A DNA stretch of 64,000 bases from Amycolatopsis vancoresmycina (GTDB taxonomy: Bacteria; Actinomycetota; Actinomycetes; Mycobacteriales; Pseudonocardiaceae). The position numbers and the translations under genes are program-made. The notes under the pieces were generated by a model that saw only the letters and a list, made by a program, of their open reading frames with translations, searched no databases and was not told the DNA's origin. The stretch covers positions 496,001 to 560,000 of the forward strand of contig NZ_JNYY01000001.1 in the NCBI RefSeq assembly GCF_000716785.1, read 5' to 3'. Shown piece after piece: positions 18,701 to 25,844 of the stretch. Within the stretch, counting starts at the first letter, position 1; the number at the start of each line of letters is the position of its first letter.

Positions 18701-19331
18701 ACGTGTCGGGCGGAGCCGCCGTGGTCGCGGCGACTTCCGCGGAGGAGTCGGCCTTCCCGCCGTCGACGCGGCCCTGGACGTCCGCCTTGATCTCCGCCGG
18801 CTTGCCGGAATCGGCGAACTTGTCGGCTTCGTCGAGGTTCTTGGGCGCCTTGTCGGCGATGGCTTTCTCGACCGCCCGGATGAACGCGGCCTTGTCGAAC
18901 TCCTTCGGCTTGGCGTCGTTCATCTTTTCGGCGTTGGCGGTCTTGCCCTGGGCCTCTTCGTCGTCCTTGGGCGGCCGCGCGGCGTCCTGCGCCGCACCGG
19001 CTTCGGCCTTCGGCGGCGGATGCGACGCGGCGAGCGTGTGTTTCTTGTGCTGGACGTCTTTCCTCAGCGCGGCGAACTTCGGATCCGTGCCGGGCCCTTT
19101 CGCCGTTTTCTCCGCGGGAAGGGCGGCCGCGGCCACGGCACTGTTGCCCACGAGATCCTGCCCGGCGGCCGGCACCGGCGGCGCGACCCGTTTGGCCAGC
19201 AAGGCCGAGACGGCCGCGTTCGACACCGGCGCGGACCCCCGCCCCACGGGTGCTCCTTTGGTGGCCACCGGGGCGTCGGACGCCGTCGTAGCCGCCGGGC
19301 GCGGCGCGAGGACCTTGGGGGGCGGCGCCAT
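15795..19331 (-). CDS. Large putative eCIS cargo/toxin with hydrophobic core and edema-factor/ExoY-like C-terminus
   Basis: 1178 aa from the ATG at 19331; a GTG at 19370 is an alternative, and neither has a clear RBS. The N-terminus (~1-75) is Pro/Ala-rich and carries AGQDLVGNSAV, the tag shared with other proteins here. Residues ~75-400 are charged and probably disordered or coiled. About 400-900 is a helical core with strongly hydrophobic segments (AAQAVFLILGDPIGFLRNLV, VVAGITWIISLF) of a kind recurrent in eCIS-linked polymorphic toxins; it may insert in membranes. The last ~240 residues show the cyclase pattern: VRPTNPAS with R965, KPQAIKVK with K983/K988/K990, GDHDLYD with D1088/D1090, and VMHGA with H1123. 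This matches Anthrax_toxA/ExoY nucleotidyl cyclases, which need host cofactors. Trp replaces the family Asn six residues after the His. The cyclase call is by motif only. Confidence 0.6.
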   Translation of the reverse strand: MAPPPKVLAPRPAATTASDAPVATKGAPVGRGSAPVSNAAVSALLAKRVAPPVPAAGQDLVGNSAVAAAALPAEKTAKGPGTDPKFAALRKDVQHKKHTLAASHPPPKAEAGAAQDAARPPKDDEEAQGKTANAEKMNDAKPKEFDKAAFIRAVEKAIADKAPKNLDEADKFADSGKPAEIKADVQGRVDGGKADSSAEVAATTAAPPDTSAAVVKKVVPMAPDRPPGTPAAPNAADAVPDKQPASATDLSAGPAEVDRQLADARVTEPQLRKANEPAFTGALNDKKAAERDSEAAPGRMRASEAKTLQASTAQAKRLGTAAMGAMGAQRVRAGQQVAAGKGGAKGRDEDKRVEVTAILQAVFDTMQQDVQHILAGLDKKVDDQFTREEKDARDAFTAEHRQKMDEYKDRRYSGPIGKLRWVKDQFAGLPDEANLIFDAARDHYLQRMRQVISDVADTIGAELNRAKQRIARGRTELQAAVRKLPADLQNIGKQAAADFAGKFDELSESVDDKGTELVDTLATKYTDALKAVDDEIAEEKEKNKGLVAKAVDAVKGVIKTIMELKDLLLSVLAKAAQAVFLILGDPIGFLRNLVTGVGDGLRLFLRNIGTHLQQGIMSWLLGKATEAGLQLPDKFDTRGVLTLLAGLLGLTWQAIRARIVRRVPEQAVAAAEAAVPLVAEVRRRGVAGMWDDLRERVGDLRKTLLDKVIEYVTPTIVVAGITWIISLFNPASAFIRAVKLIIDIVTFVVTRARQILEFVNAVLDAVIAIARGAVGGVAGLVERALAKSIPVLLGLLASLLGVGGIADRVKKIVQALAKPVGKAVDWVIDKIVGLVKRLWGKRRPAKPKKKPAKPGKKDFQRLLAAGLRDARALVKAGLTVRQIKPKLAGIRRRHKLTRLDIVVEGVKGTEHVAHFVAAVNPELAGPKENIALTREEIRADYGILSANQSEFQRQADQNELIIEVRPTNPASVRHLEKKKALYKPQAIKVKTINDRDIQLGEPPVIAPAKRGLVGFFLREVPQPRRGLRAEQREAVVERREQREVERRKYGDTMRKLGQGRRGPGRYDVKDYVVFGYDEHGRRWPLAGDHDLYDIRFADGSEMSDAEYDEFIQDLIDREIGVMHGAVVRWKTKNEDEEKDRQKLLKQHTRAGGEGLVRFAPGQPVRFAYAETPLSRRRS

Positions 19332-19431
19332 CGCCGCAGCATGGCAGCCGGGGGATCGCCGCAGCGTCACGACGGCGTCATCACGTCGTGGCCGGCGGAC
19401 TACACTGTCCCGCCGGACAGCTGGAGGGTGG
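19332..19431. promoter_or_regulatory. Divergent promoter region between cargo gene and HSP90-like gene
   Basis: A 100-nt gap separates the two divergent starts. The plus-strand gene has a good RBS (CTGGAGGG, 19421-19428). No convincing -35/-10 pair or operator was found by eye. Both genes must be initiated from this segment unless a promoter lies inside a coding region. Confidence 0.4.
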
Positions 19432-22400
19432 ATGCCGCTCGGTCGTGAGGGTGAGACGCACAACGTCATCCGGGACTCGATCGTGTTCGGCTCGGTCGTG
19501 CAGGCCCGGGACGTCGGCGGCGTGTCGGAGACGCCGGACGGGTGGGCGGCCCGCGTCTTCGGCTCCAGCCTGTGGGAGCACGTCGGCCAGGACGCGGAGT
19601 ACTACCGCGCCCGCGTCAGCGCCACGGCCGCGCACCTGGAGGGCGTGGTCACGGCGTTGTTGCCACAGCTGGCGGAGGACCCGTGGCTGGACCTCGGGTT
19701 CCCGGCGCGGTTCCTGGAGCACATCGAATGGCTCTGGAACGAGCGGCCGCCCGAGCTCTGTGCGTCCGAGGCCGCCTTGCTCGTCCTGCTGCCGTTCCTC
19801 CGGCAGGCGAACCTCGTCAGCCTGGCCGCCGAGCACGCGGGGGTGAACCCGGCGCAGCTGGGCCGGGACGCGCCGGGCGCCCGTTCGTTCACGGCGTTCC
19901 TCGACGGGCACGACGTCCTCGTCCACCGGGCCCGCCTGCGGCCGGACTCCGCGCCGCCGATCGGCTGGTGGCTGTTCCACCGCTGGCTCGCGCGCCACGA
20001 GTCGTTCGTCGACGCCGGCCGGCTCCGGCGGCTGCTCGCGGACGCCGGCGCACCGGTGGCGGAGCTGGGGGAGACGTTCGCGGTCGAGCGGGTCGGGGCG
20101 CTGCTGGAGGGTCTGCGGCTCGGGCCGGACGTGTGCCACCCGGAGTTCCTCGGTGCCCTGCCGGCGGAGGACCACGTCCGGGCCCCGGGCCGCCAGCGCG
20201 TCCGCGACCAGCGGCTGGCCCTCACGGCGGCGCTGGCGGCCGCGTTGGCGATCGAGGCGACGGCGCTGCCGGACGTCGTGGGCGAGCACCTGGGCATCCC
20301 GGTCCCGGTCGACCCGGCCGCGGTGGTGTCGTGCCTCGGCGACGCGGTGTGGGGAGGCCCGCACGACCTGCCGGTGCTGCGGGCGCGCTGCCCCCACGAG
20401 GCACTGGTCGAGGGCCTGCGCGAGCACACGGCCACCGCCGACGAGCTCCTGCACGGCGTGCGCCGCCTGGTGCGGGAACGCATCACCCACCCGATGCCGG
20501 AGCTGCCCGCCCGGCTCTCGGCAGCCGGGGTGGGCCCGGCGCCGGGCGTGTTCGACAGCTGGGCGCGGTTCCGGCTGGACCAGCACCGGATGCGGGACCT
20601 GCTGATGGGGGTGCAGCTGTACAAGGACCCGGACCTGGCGGTGCGGGAGCTGTACCAGAACGCCCTGGACGCGTGCCGCTACCGCTCGGCCCGGACGCAG
20701 TACCTGGACCGCACCCGCCCGGCGGCGTACTCGTACACGGGCGCGATTGCGTTCGCGCAGGGCGTCGAGGACGGGCGGCCGTACCTCGAGTGCCGGGACA
20801 ACGGGATCGGCATGGGGGAGAGCGAGCTGCGCGGGGTGTTCTCCAACGCCGGCGGGCGCTTCCCCGGGCAGGCCGAGTTCCGGCACGAGCGCGCGGCGTG
20901 GGAGGAACTGGACCCGCCGATCCGGCTCTACCCGAACAGCCGGTTCGGGATCGGCGTGTTCAGCTACTTCATGCTGGCCGACGAGATCCGGGTGACGACG
21001 TGCCGGATGGGACTCGACGGGGTGCCCGGGCCCGTGTTCGAGGTGGGCATCCACGGTCCGGCGCACCTGTTCCGGATCGTCCGGGTGGCGGAGCGGGGTG
21101 CCGAACCGGGGACGACGGTCCGGCTGTACCTCAACAGCGACCGGCCGTGGTCCTGCGTCAAGGTGCTGCGGCGGCTGCTCGCGGTGGCCGAATTCGACAC
21201 CACGGCCGAGGACGGCGAGGAGACGGCCACCTGGCGTCCCGGAGAACTGCAGGGCCGTTCGGCCGTCGCGGGGGAGCGGTTCGGTTTCCACGCGAGCGGG
21301 GAGATCGCCCGGTGGCATGGCGCCGTGGAAGGGTGCCGGGTCTTCTGGTGCGAGGAAGGGGGAGCGCTGCTCGTCGACGGCCTGGTCGTGCACCCGGCGC
21401 AGCGGCGAGGAGTGTGCGCAGGTCCCGGCGTGACGGTTCGCGGAGTCGTGGTCGACCTCAGTGGACCGTGTGCGCCCGAGCGGCTCTCGGTCGACCGCAC
21501 CGAACTGGTCGACGACGTGTCGGACCTCGTCGAGGAGCTCCTGACGGCAGCGGCCGCGGAGTTGGCGGCTTCGGAGGACATCCCGCTCAGTTACGCATGG
21601 ATCTGCCACGTCGCAACCGGGAACCCGATCATCGCTGACCTGGTGACCGAGGCCTGCATCGGTGCGCGCCGCACCGTGAGCCTCGGTGACCGTTCGGTCG
21701 ACATCGCGCGGTCCGGCTGCTTACCGGCGGACTTCAACCTTCTTCGGACTGTCGGAATCAATGAAAAAAAACTGACTTATCGCCAAATGGCAGAAATCCC
21801 TGGCCCGGTACCTAATAGCATTTTTCTTTGGCGGCTGCTGGCCCACCGATCAACCCCCATGCTCGACGAGCTGACGGATTTCTGTCCTGAACTGTCAGGT
21901 TTCGAAGAACTGCGGCCCGCTCTACCATCGGATCAACTGATCTTGGCGACGGGTTTTCATGACGGAGGTAGGCTCAGATGGCGAAGCGAGAACACATATG
22001 TCAGCACTGTCGTCGGCGATGTGGTCGCCACGTTGGGTTGGGCTGCATGTGAGGCGGAAAAGCGGATTGCCGAGTTGTGCATGAAATTCGCCCGCGGGCC
22101 GGGGGCTGCTGGTGGCGGTCACCAAAGACGCATCTCTTTGCCGTATGGAGTCAAATCGTTCGATTCGGTTTGGTTCTTCGACAGGTATCTTAGAAAGACG
22201 CTCGTTCCACCCGGCCCGATTCCGTATCGGCACATTTTCGAGCTTGCGAGTAATTTAGATCTCCGGGTCAGCGAGGTTGTCGAACGCTTGCGCGAGTTCG
22301 GGTTCGACGTGCGCCTCCACGTACCGGACAAGCTGACAAATCTGGAACGATCACTGTTCGAGCCATTCGGGTGGTGGAACTTCCGGACCGATCAGGCCAT

Positions 22401-22743
22401 GCCGTACGGCTACCTCATCCTGGCGTCCGATCGGCTCCACGCACCGGTGTCCGAGCTGGAAAACCTCGTACGTGCGTACGGATTGGACATCTCGGGTTCC
22501 GTATTGCCCCGGGACCTGACATCAGACCGTGCATTGGGCCTGCTGGAGCGGGACGACCTGGAAGACATCAATCTGGAACCGGAGGCACCTCTCCCGCTGC
22601 AGGCGCTGATCGATTTGGCCCGCCGGAACCACACCTCGATAGCGCAGGTCATCGACTGGCTACGGGAGCTGGGCATCCAGGTCCCCGACCTCGGGGACAC
22701 CATCCGCGCGGCCCTCGCCCGCGTCCCGACCACCACCCGGTGA
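19432..22743 (+). CDS. GHKL/HSP90-like ATPase with C-terminal winged-helix-like repeats (conflict-system type)
   Basis: 1103 aa, ATG at 19432 with CTGGAGGG upstream. The centre holds a GHKL ATP-binding domain. Its N box is ELYQNALDACRY (E406, N410), G1 is CRDNGIGMG (D456), and the lid/G2 is NSRFGIGVFSYF. HSP90-type chaperone and conflict proteins share these motifs. The N-terminal ~370 residues are helical, unassigned, and contain HHRW-type aromatic stretches. The C-terminal ~300 residues show repeated short helical units (ELASNLDLRVSEVVERLREF, LIDLARRNHTSIAQVIDWLR) that resemble wHTH repeats of HSP90-wHTH proteins in actinobacterial NTP-dependent conflict systems. Leu764 is a TTA codon, so bldA control is possible. 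From ~21.65 kb the G+C drops visibly. The 3' end overlaps the convergent regulator gene by 84 nt. Confidence 0.75.
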   Translation: MPLGREGETHNVIRDSIVFGSVVQARDVGGVSETPDGWAARVFGSSLWEHVGQDAEYYRARVSATAAHLEGVVTALLPQLAEDPWLDLGFPARFLEHIEWLWNERPPELCASEAALLVLLPFLRQANLVSLAAEHAGVNPAQLGRDAPGARSFTAFLDGHDVLVHRARLRPDSAPPIGWWLFHRWLARHESFVDAGRLRRLLADAGAPVAELGETFAVERVGALLEGLRLGPDVCHPEFLGALPAEDHVRAPGRQRVRDQRLALTAALAAALAIEATALPDVVGEHLGIPVPVDPAAVVSCLGDAVWGGPHDLPVLRARCPHEALVEGLREHTATADELLHGVRRLVRERITHPMPELPARLSAAGVGPAPGVFDSWARFRLDQHRMRDLLMGVQLYKDPDLAVRELYQNALDACRYRSARTQYLDRTRPAAYSYTGAIAFAQGVEDGRPYLECRDNGIGMGESELRGVFSNAGGRFPGQAEFRHERAAWEELDPPIRLYPNSRFGIGVFSYFMLADEIRVTTCRMGLDGVPGPVFEVGIHGPAHLFRIVRVAERGAEPGTTVRLYLNSDRPWSCVKVLRRLLAVAEFDTTAEDGEETATWRPGELQGRSAVAGERFGFHASGEIARWHGAVEGCRVFWCEEGGALLVDGLVVHPAQRRGVCAGPGVTVRGVVVDLSGPCAPERLSVDRTELVDDVSDLVEELLTAAAAELAASEDIPLSYAWICHVATGNPIIADLVTEACIGARRTVSLGDRSVDIARSGCLPADFNLLRTVGINEKKLTYRQMAEIPGPVPNSIFLWRLLAHRSTPMLDELTDFCPELSGFEELRPALPSDQLILATGFHDGGRLRWRSENTYVSTVVGDVVATLGWAACEAEKRIAELCMKFARGPGAAGGGHQRRISLPYGVKSFDSVWFFDRYLRKTLVPPGPIPYRHIFELASNLDLRVSEVVERLREFGFDVRLHVPDKLTNLERSLFEPFGWWNFRTDQAMPYGYLILASDRLHAPVSELENLVRAYGLDISGSVLPRDLTSDRALGLLERDDLEDINLEPEAPLPLQALIDLARRNHTSIAQVIDWLRELGIQVPDLGDTIRAALARVPTTTR

Positions 22744-23574
22744 TTCCGCCGTCCACGACGCCAGGATCCGCAGCGCCTCGTGCGAAGCCGACCCCGGCTC
22801 CGCCGTCAGCACCATCAGCCGCTGCCCGCTGCCGTCCGGGCTCTCCCACATGTCGCAGTCCAGGGCCAGGTTGCCGACCACCGGGTGCCGGTACCGCTTC
22901 ACCCCGAAAGCCGCGCTGGTCACGTGGTGGGCCGCCCACCACGTCCGGAACTCCGGGTGGTGCACCGCCAGCTCGCCGACCAGGTCCGCCAGCTCCGGCG
23001 CGTCCGGGTCCTGCGCCGCCTCCAGGTGCAGCGCCGCCACCGCCGTCCGGGCCGCCTCCTCCCACGAAACGTGCAACGCGCGCATCGCGGCATCGGCGAA
23101 CAGCAGGTACACGTAGTTCCGCCGCGCAGCCGGATACCGGGAGAAGTCCGTGAACAGCGCCGCCGCCGAGTCGTTCCACGCCACGATGTCCAGCCGCCGC
23201 CCCAGCACCATCGCCGGCGTCTCCGCCAGCTGGTCGAGCAGCCGCTTCATCGCCGGGCGCAGCTTCTCACCCGGCCGGCGCCGAGGCCGGCGGAACGGCT
23301 TCGCCGCCAGCTCGTACACGTACGCCTGCTGGTCGTCGCTCAGCCGCAGCGCCTTGGCGAGCGTCGCCAGCACCGACGCCGACGCCTGGACGCGTCCCTG
23401 CTCCAGCCGCGTCAGGTAGTCGACGCTGATGGCCGCCAGCTGGGCGACCTCCTCGCGGCGCAGCCCCGCGACGCGCCGCCGGGTGTCCGGCAGCCCGACC
23501 TCACCCGGGGTCAGCTGCGCGCGGCGTGCCTTGAGGAAGTCGCCGAGCTCCTTCGGCCGTCCGGTGGGCTCCAT
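22660..23574 (-). CDS. XRE-family regulator with MmyB-like ligand-binding domain
   Basis: 304 aa from the ATG at 23574. The HTH is in residues ~10-75: a LRREEVAQLAAISVDYLTRL segment preceded by PDTRRRVAGLRR, which is the classic N-terminus of this actinobacterial family. The C-terminal PAS-like MmyB domain contains RRLDIVAWNDSAAALFTDFS and NYVYLLFADAAMR. These regulators usually control an adjacent, divergently transcribed redox or hydrolase gene and bind a palindrome between the two. A 16-bp palindrome lies in the 120-bp gap here. The last ~28 codons overlap the 3' end of the convergent HSP90-like gene. The C-terminal ~45 residues past the MmyB core may be dispensable. Confidence 0.9.
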   Translation of the reverse strand: MEPTGRPKELGDFLKARRAQLTPGEVGLPDTRRRVAGLRREEVAQLAAISVDYLTRLEQGRVQASASVLATLAKALRLSDDQQAYVYELAAKPFRRPRRRPGEKLRPAMKRLLDQLAETPAMVLGRRLDIVAWNDSAAALFTDFSRYPAARRNYVYLLFADAAMRALHVSWEEAARTAVAALHLEAAQDPDAPELADLVGELAVHHPEFRTWWAAHHVTSAAFGVKRYRHPVVGNLALDCDMWESPDGSGQRLMVLTAEPGSASHEALRILASWTAESPGGGRDAGEGRADGVPEVGDLDAQLP

Positions 23575-23610
23575 ACCGCCGATTGTCCCCCGTCCGCGAC
23601 GACCGTGGGT

Positions 23611-23626
23611 GGGCAGGATCCTGCCC
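23611..23626. promoter_or_regulatory. 16-bp perfect palindrome, probable operator of the MmyB-type regulator
   Basis: GGGCAGGATCCTGCCC is a perfect inverted repeat with no spacer. It lies in the 120-bp intergenic region between the divergent regulator (start 23574) and hydrolase (start 23695) genes. The location suits autoregulation plus control of the hydrolase. Confidence 0.6.
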
Positions 23627-23694
23627 CCGAACGCGCTGTCCCGGGCAAAGACCTGGCTCTTACCCCGCGGCGTGAGAGCCCCGAAGGTGGAGGC

Positions 23695-24600
23695 ATGCCC
23701 GAGAACGTGAGTTTCCCCAGCGCCGGCGTCGACATCGCCGGCCACCTGTACCTGCCCGCCCACCCCGGGCCGCACCCGGCCGTCGTCGTCGGCCACCCGG
23801 CCGGCGGCGTCAAAGAGCAAACCGCCGGGCTCTACGCGCGGCGGCTCGCCGAACGCGGGTTCGCCGCCCTCGCCTTCGACGCCGCCTACCAGGGCGAAAG
23901 CGGCGGTCTGCCCCGCGGCCTCGAAGACCCGGCACAGCGCGTCGAAGACCTCAAGGCCGCGGTGTCGTTCCTGACCACGCGGCCCGAGGTGGACGCCGGG
24001 CGCATCGGCGCCCTCGGCATCTGCGCCTCCGGCGGATACGTGCTTCCCGCCGCGGCCACCGACCACCGGATCCGCGCGGTCGCCACGGTCAGCGCCGCCG
24101 ACATCGGCCGGATGTTCCGCGAGGGCGCCGACGGCACCCAGGACCCCGCGGTCGTCCAGGGCATGCTCGACGCCGCGGCTGCGGCCCGCACCGCCGAGGC
24201 CCGCGGCGAGAAGATGACGTCGTTCCCGATCTTCCCGCCGGCCGCCGAGGACGCCCGCGCCGCCGGCGGGCAGCACGGCTTCGAGGGGTTCGACTACTAC
24301 CGGACCGGCCGGGCGTTCCACCCCCGCGCGGCCGCGGAGTTCACCTGGGACAGCCTCGACCGGATCGTCGCGTTCGACGCGGGCCGCCGCTTCGCCGGGC
24401 TGATCGCGCCCCGGCCGCTGCTGATGGTCGTCGGCACCGAAGCGGTCACCGCGCGCATGTCGACCGAGGTCGCGGCCGAGCCGCAGCAGCTGCGGTGGAT
24501 CGAGGGCGCGACCCACGTCGACCTCTACGACCGCGAGCAGTACGTTGGGCCGGCCGTCGACGAGCTGGCCGGGTTCTACACCGCCCACCTCGGGCGGTGA
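23695..24600 (+). CDS. Dienelactone-hydrolase-like alpha/beta hydrolase
   Basis: 301 aa, ATG at 23695 with GGTGGAGG just upstream. The fold is clear: HPAVVVGHPAGGVKEQTAG at the oxyanion region, then GALGICASGGYVLPAA with a cysteine in the nucleophile-elbow position as in dienelactone hydrolases. PRPLLMVVGTEA comes before the acid and EGATHVDLYD contains the catalytic histidine. The substrate is unknown. Members of this group are often paired with MmyB-type regulators, as here. It is intracellular, with no signal peptide. The next gene (sigma factor) starts 66 nt downstream on the same strand. Confidence 0.85.
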   Translation: MPENVSFPSAGVDIAGHLYLPAHPGPHPAVVVGHPAGGVKEQTAGLYARRLAERGFAALAFDAAYQGESGGLPRGLEDPAQRVEDLKAAVSFLTTRPEVDAGRIGALGICASGGYVLPAAATDHRIRAVATVSAADIGRMFREGADGTQDPAVVQGMLDAAAAARTAEARGEKMTSFPIFPPAAEDARAAGGQHGFEGFDYYRTGRAFHPRAAAEFTWDSLDRIVAFDAGRRFAGLIAPRPLLMVVGTEAVTARMSTEVAAEPQQLRWIEGATHVDLYDREQYVGPAVDELAGFYTAHLGR

Positions 24601-24666
24601 GGTGAATCCTTTCGCGGGAGCGGCCCCTCTTATGGGTGTCGGTCACGTCGAAAGGGAGAGAGTGCG

Positions 24667-25191
24667 ATGGGGTGGGTCAGCGAGCAGCTCGTCGAAGCCG
24701 CGCAGCAGGGTGACCTGGAATCGATCACGGCGGTCGTGCACGGGGCGCATCCCCACGTGCGGCGCTTCGCCGACCACCTGTGCGCCTCGCCGCAGGACGC
24801 CGAGGACGCGGCGCAGGAGGCCTTGATCGTCCTGTACCGCAAGATCGGGTCGTTGCGGGCCACGGCGGCGCTGGCGTCCTGGATGTTCCGGATCGTCCGC
24901 AACGAGTGCCTGCGCCGCGTCCAGCGGCTCCGCGACGAAGCGGCGGAGCCCGCCCTCGCGGCGTCGGCCGAGGACGAAGTGCTCCGGCGGCTGGAAGCCG
25001 AGCGCGTCGCCGAAGCCATCCGGGCGCTGCCGGACGTCCAGCGCCGCGTGCTCATCATGCGCGACGTCCTGGGGCAGCCGGGGCGCGCGGTCGCCGACGG
25101 GCTCGGCCTGAGCACCGCGGCGATGAAGTCCCACCTCCACCGGGCCCGGACGGCCGTCCGGCTCCGGCTGCACGGCTCTCCCCACGCCTGA
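24667..25191 (+). CDS. ECF-type RNA polymerase sigma factor
   Basis: 174 aa, ATG at 24667 with AAAGGGAG upstream. Region 2 is seen as DAEDAAQEALIVLYRKIGSL followed by ASWMFRIVRNECLRRV. Region 4 is RALPDVQRRVLIMRDVLGQP followed by LGLSTAAMKSHLHRARTAVR. The length is typical for a minimal ECF factor with no C-terminal extension. No anti-sigma gene follows; instead a thioredoxin-fold protein lies 13 nt downstream. This suggests a redox- or damage-linked regulon, but no promoter consensus for it could be read here. Confidence 0.9.
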   Translation: MGWVSEQLVEAAQQGDLESITAVVHGAHPHVRRFADHLCASPQDAEDAAQEALIVLYRKIGSLRATAALASWMFRIVRNECLRRVQRLRDEAAEPALAASAEDEVLRRLEAERVAEAIRALPDVQRRVLIMRDVLGQPGRAVADGLGLSTAAMKSHLHRARTAVRLRLHGSPHA

Positions 25192-25204
25192 AAGGAAGTT
25201 CCCC

Positions 25205-25654
25205 GTGCTCGAAGCCGGCTCACCCGTACCACCCCTGGAACTGGAGGACACCGAAGGCCGGACCGTCCGCCTCGCCGGCCACGCGGCGCTGCTCTACTTC
25301 ATACGGTCGACGTCCTGCCCGGTCTGCGCCCGGCACGTCCGCGACCTCGTCGAGAGCGCCGAAGCGCTGGCAGGGGTCCGGGTGTACATCGCCGTCCCCG
25401 AGGACCGCGCCGAGGCCGCCGCGTGGCGGGCGAGGCGCCGGATCCCGTTCCCGGTCCTCACCGGCCGCCGCGGCACGCCCCACGAGCTGGTCGGCCTGAG
25501 CCGGCGGGTGTTCGGCTCGATGCAGCAGTCCGGCAGCGTGCTCGTCGACGCGCAGGGCATCGTCCGCCACGCCCACGGCGCCACCCTGCCCACCGGCAGC
25601 TACGACCGGAAGGGCATCTTCGCCGCCGTCGCCCGGCTGCGCACCACCGCCTGA
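25205..25654 (+). CDS. AhpC/TSA-type peroxiredoxin-like protein
   Basis: 149 aa, GTG start at 25205 with GAAAGGAAG upstream, 13 nt after the sigma factor gene. The N-terminus AGSPVPPLELEDTEGRTVRL and YFIRSTSCPVCARHVRDL fit the AhpC/TSA thioredoxin fold. A CPVC pair replaces the usual single peroxidatic Cys context, and GSVLVDAQGIVRHAH is the typical late strand. It probably reduces peroxides or acts as a thiol-disulfide partner in the cytosol. No signal peptide was seen. The operon with the ECF sigma factor suggests coregulation. Confidence 0.78.
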   Translation: MLEAGSPVPPLELEDTEGRTVRLAGHAALLYFIRSTSCPVCARHVRDLVESAEALAGVRVYIAVPEDRAEAAAWRARRRIPFPVLTGRRGTPHELVGLSRRVFGSMQQSGSVLVDAQGIVRHAHGATLPTGSYDRKGIFAAVARLRTTA

Positions 25655-25679
25655 CCGTGTAACTTTCATCGTCCGACTG

Positions 25680-25690
25680 TCCACTGTGGA
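25680..25690. repeat. Copy of an over-represented 11-bp palindrome (TCCACTGTGGA)
   Basis: This is the only intergenic copy among five exact copies in the window. The others are at 11666-11676, 12271-12281, 38787-38797 (the reverse-complement form TCCACAGTGGA) and 41555-41565, all inside coding sequence. The function is unknown. Confidence 0.5.
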
Positions 25691-25722
25691 TCGGAAATAC
25701 GCCCGTGAGGTGGCAAGGTCGT

Positions 25723-25757
25723 GTGCTCGGCCGTCCGGAGCCCGGGCGGCCGAGCAC
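25723..25757 (+). terminator. Hairpin terminator after the sigma/peroxiredoxin operon
   Basis: Arms GTGCTCGGCCG (25723-25733) and CGGCCGAGCAC (25747-25757) pair perfectly. The stem extends inward through a G-T pair and four more G-C pairs to a 3-nt loop. It has no T-run, as is common in high-G+C actinobacteria. It starts 68 nt after the peroxiredoxin stop. Confidence 0.7.
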
Positions 25758-25804
25758 GCGGATTGACAATCCTTCCGGCCCCGGCCCAGGCTGTCGCAAC
25801 TCAA

Positions 25805-25818
25805 TGTTAGCGATAACA
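25805..25818. promoter_or_regulatory. LacI-type operator upstream of the GH62 gene
   Basis: TGTTAGCGATAACA has perfect 5-bp arms (TGTTA/TAACA) and a GC-GA centre. It is close to the TGTTAGCGCTAACA type of operator found before many actinobacterial secreted glycosidase genes. It ends 26 nt before the GH62 ATG, a position that suits repression by a sugar-responsive LacI-family protein not encoded in this window. Confidence 0.65.
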
Positions 25819-25844
25819 CCTGCCGGTGACGGGGAGAAGTCGTG

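Noticed and set aside
25763..25768. TTGACA as a -35 box for the GH62 gene
   Set aside because: No -10-like hexamer at 16-18 bp; it lies just after the terminator hairpin and is probably chance.
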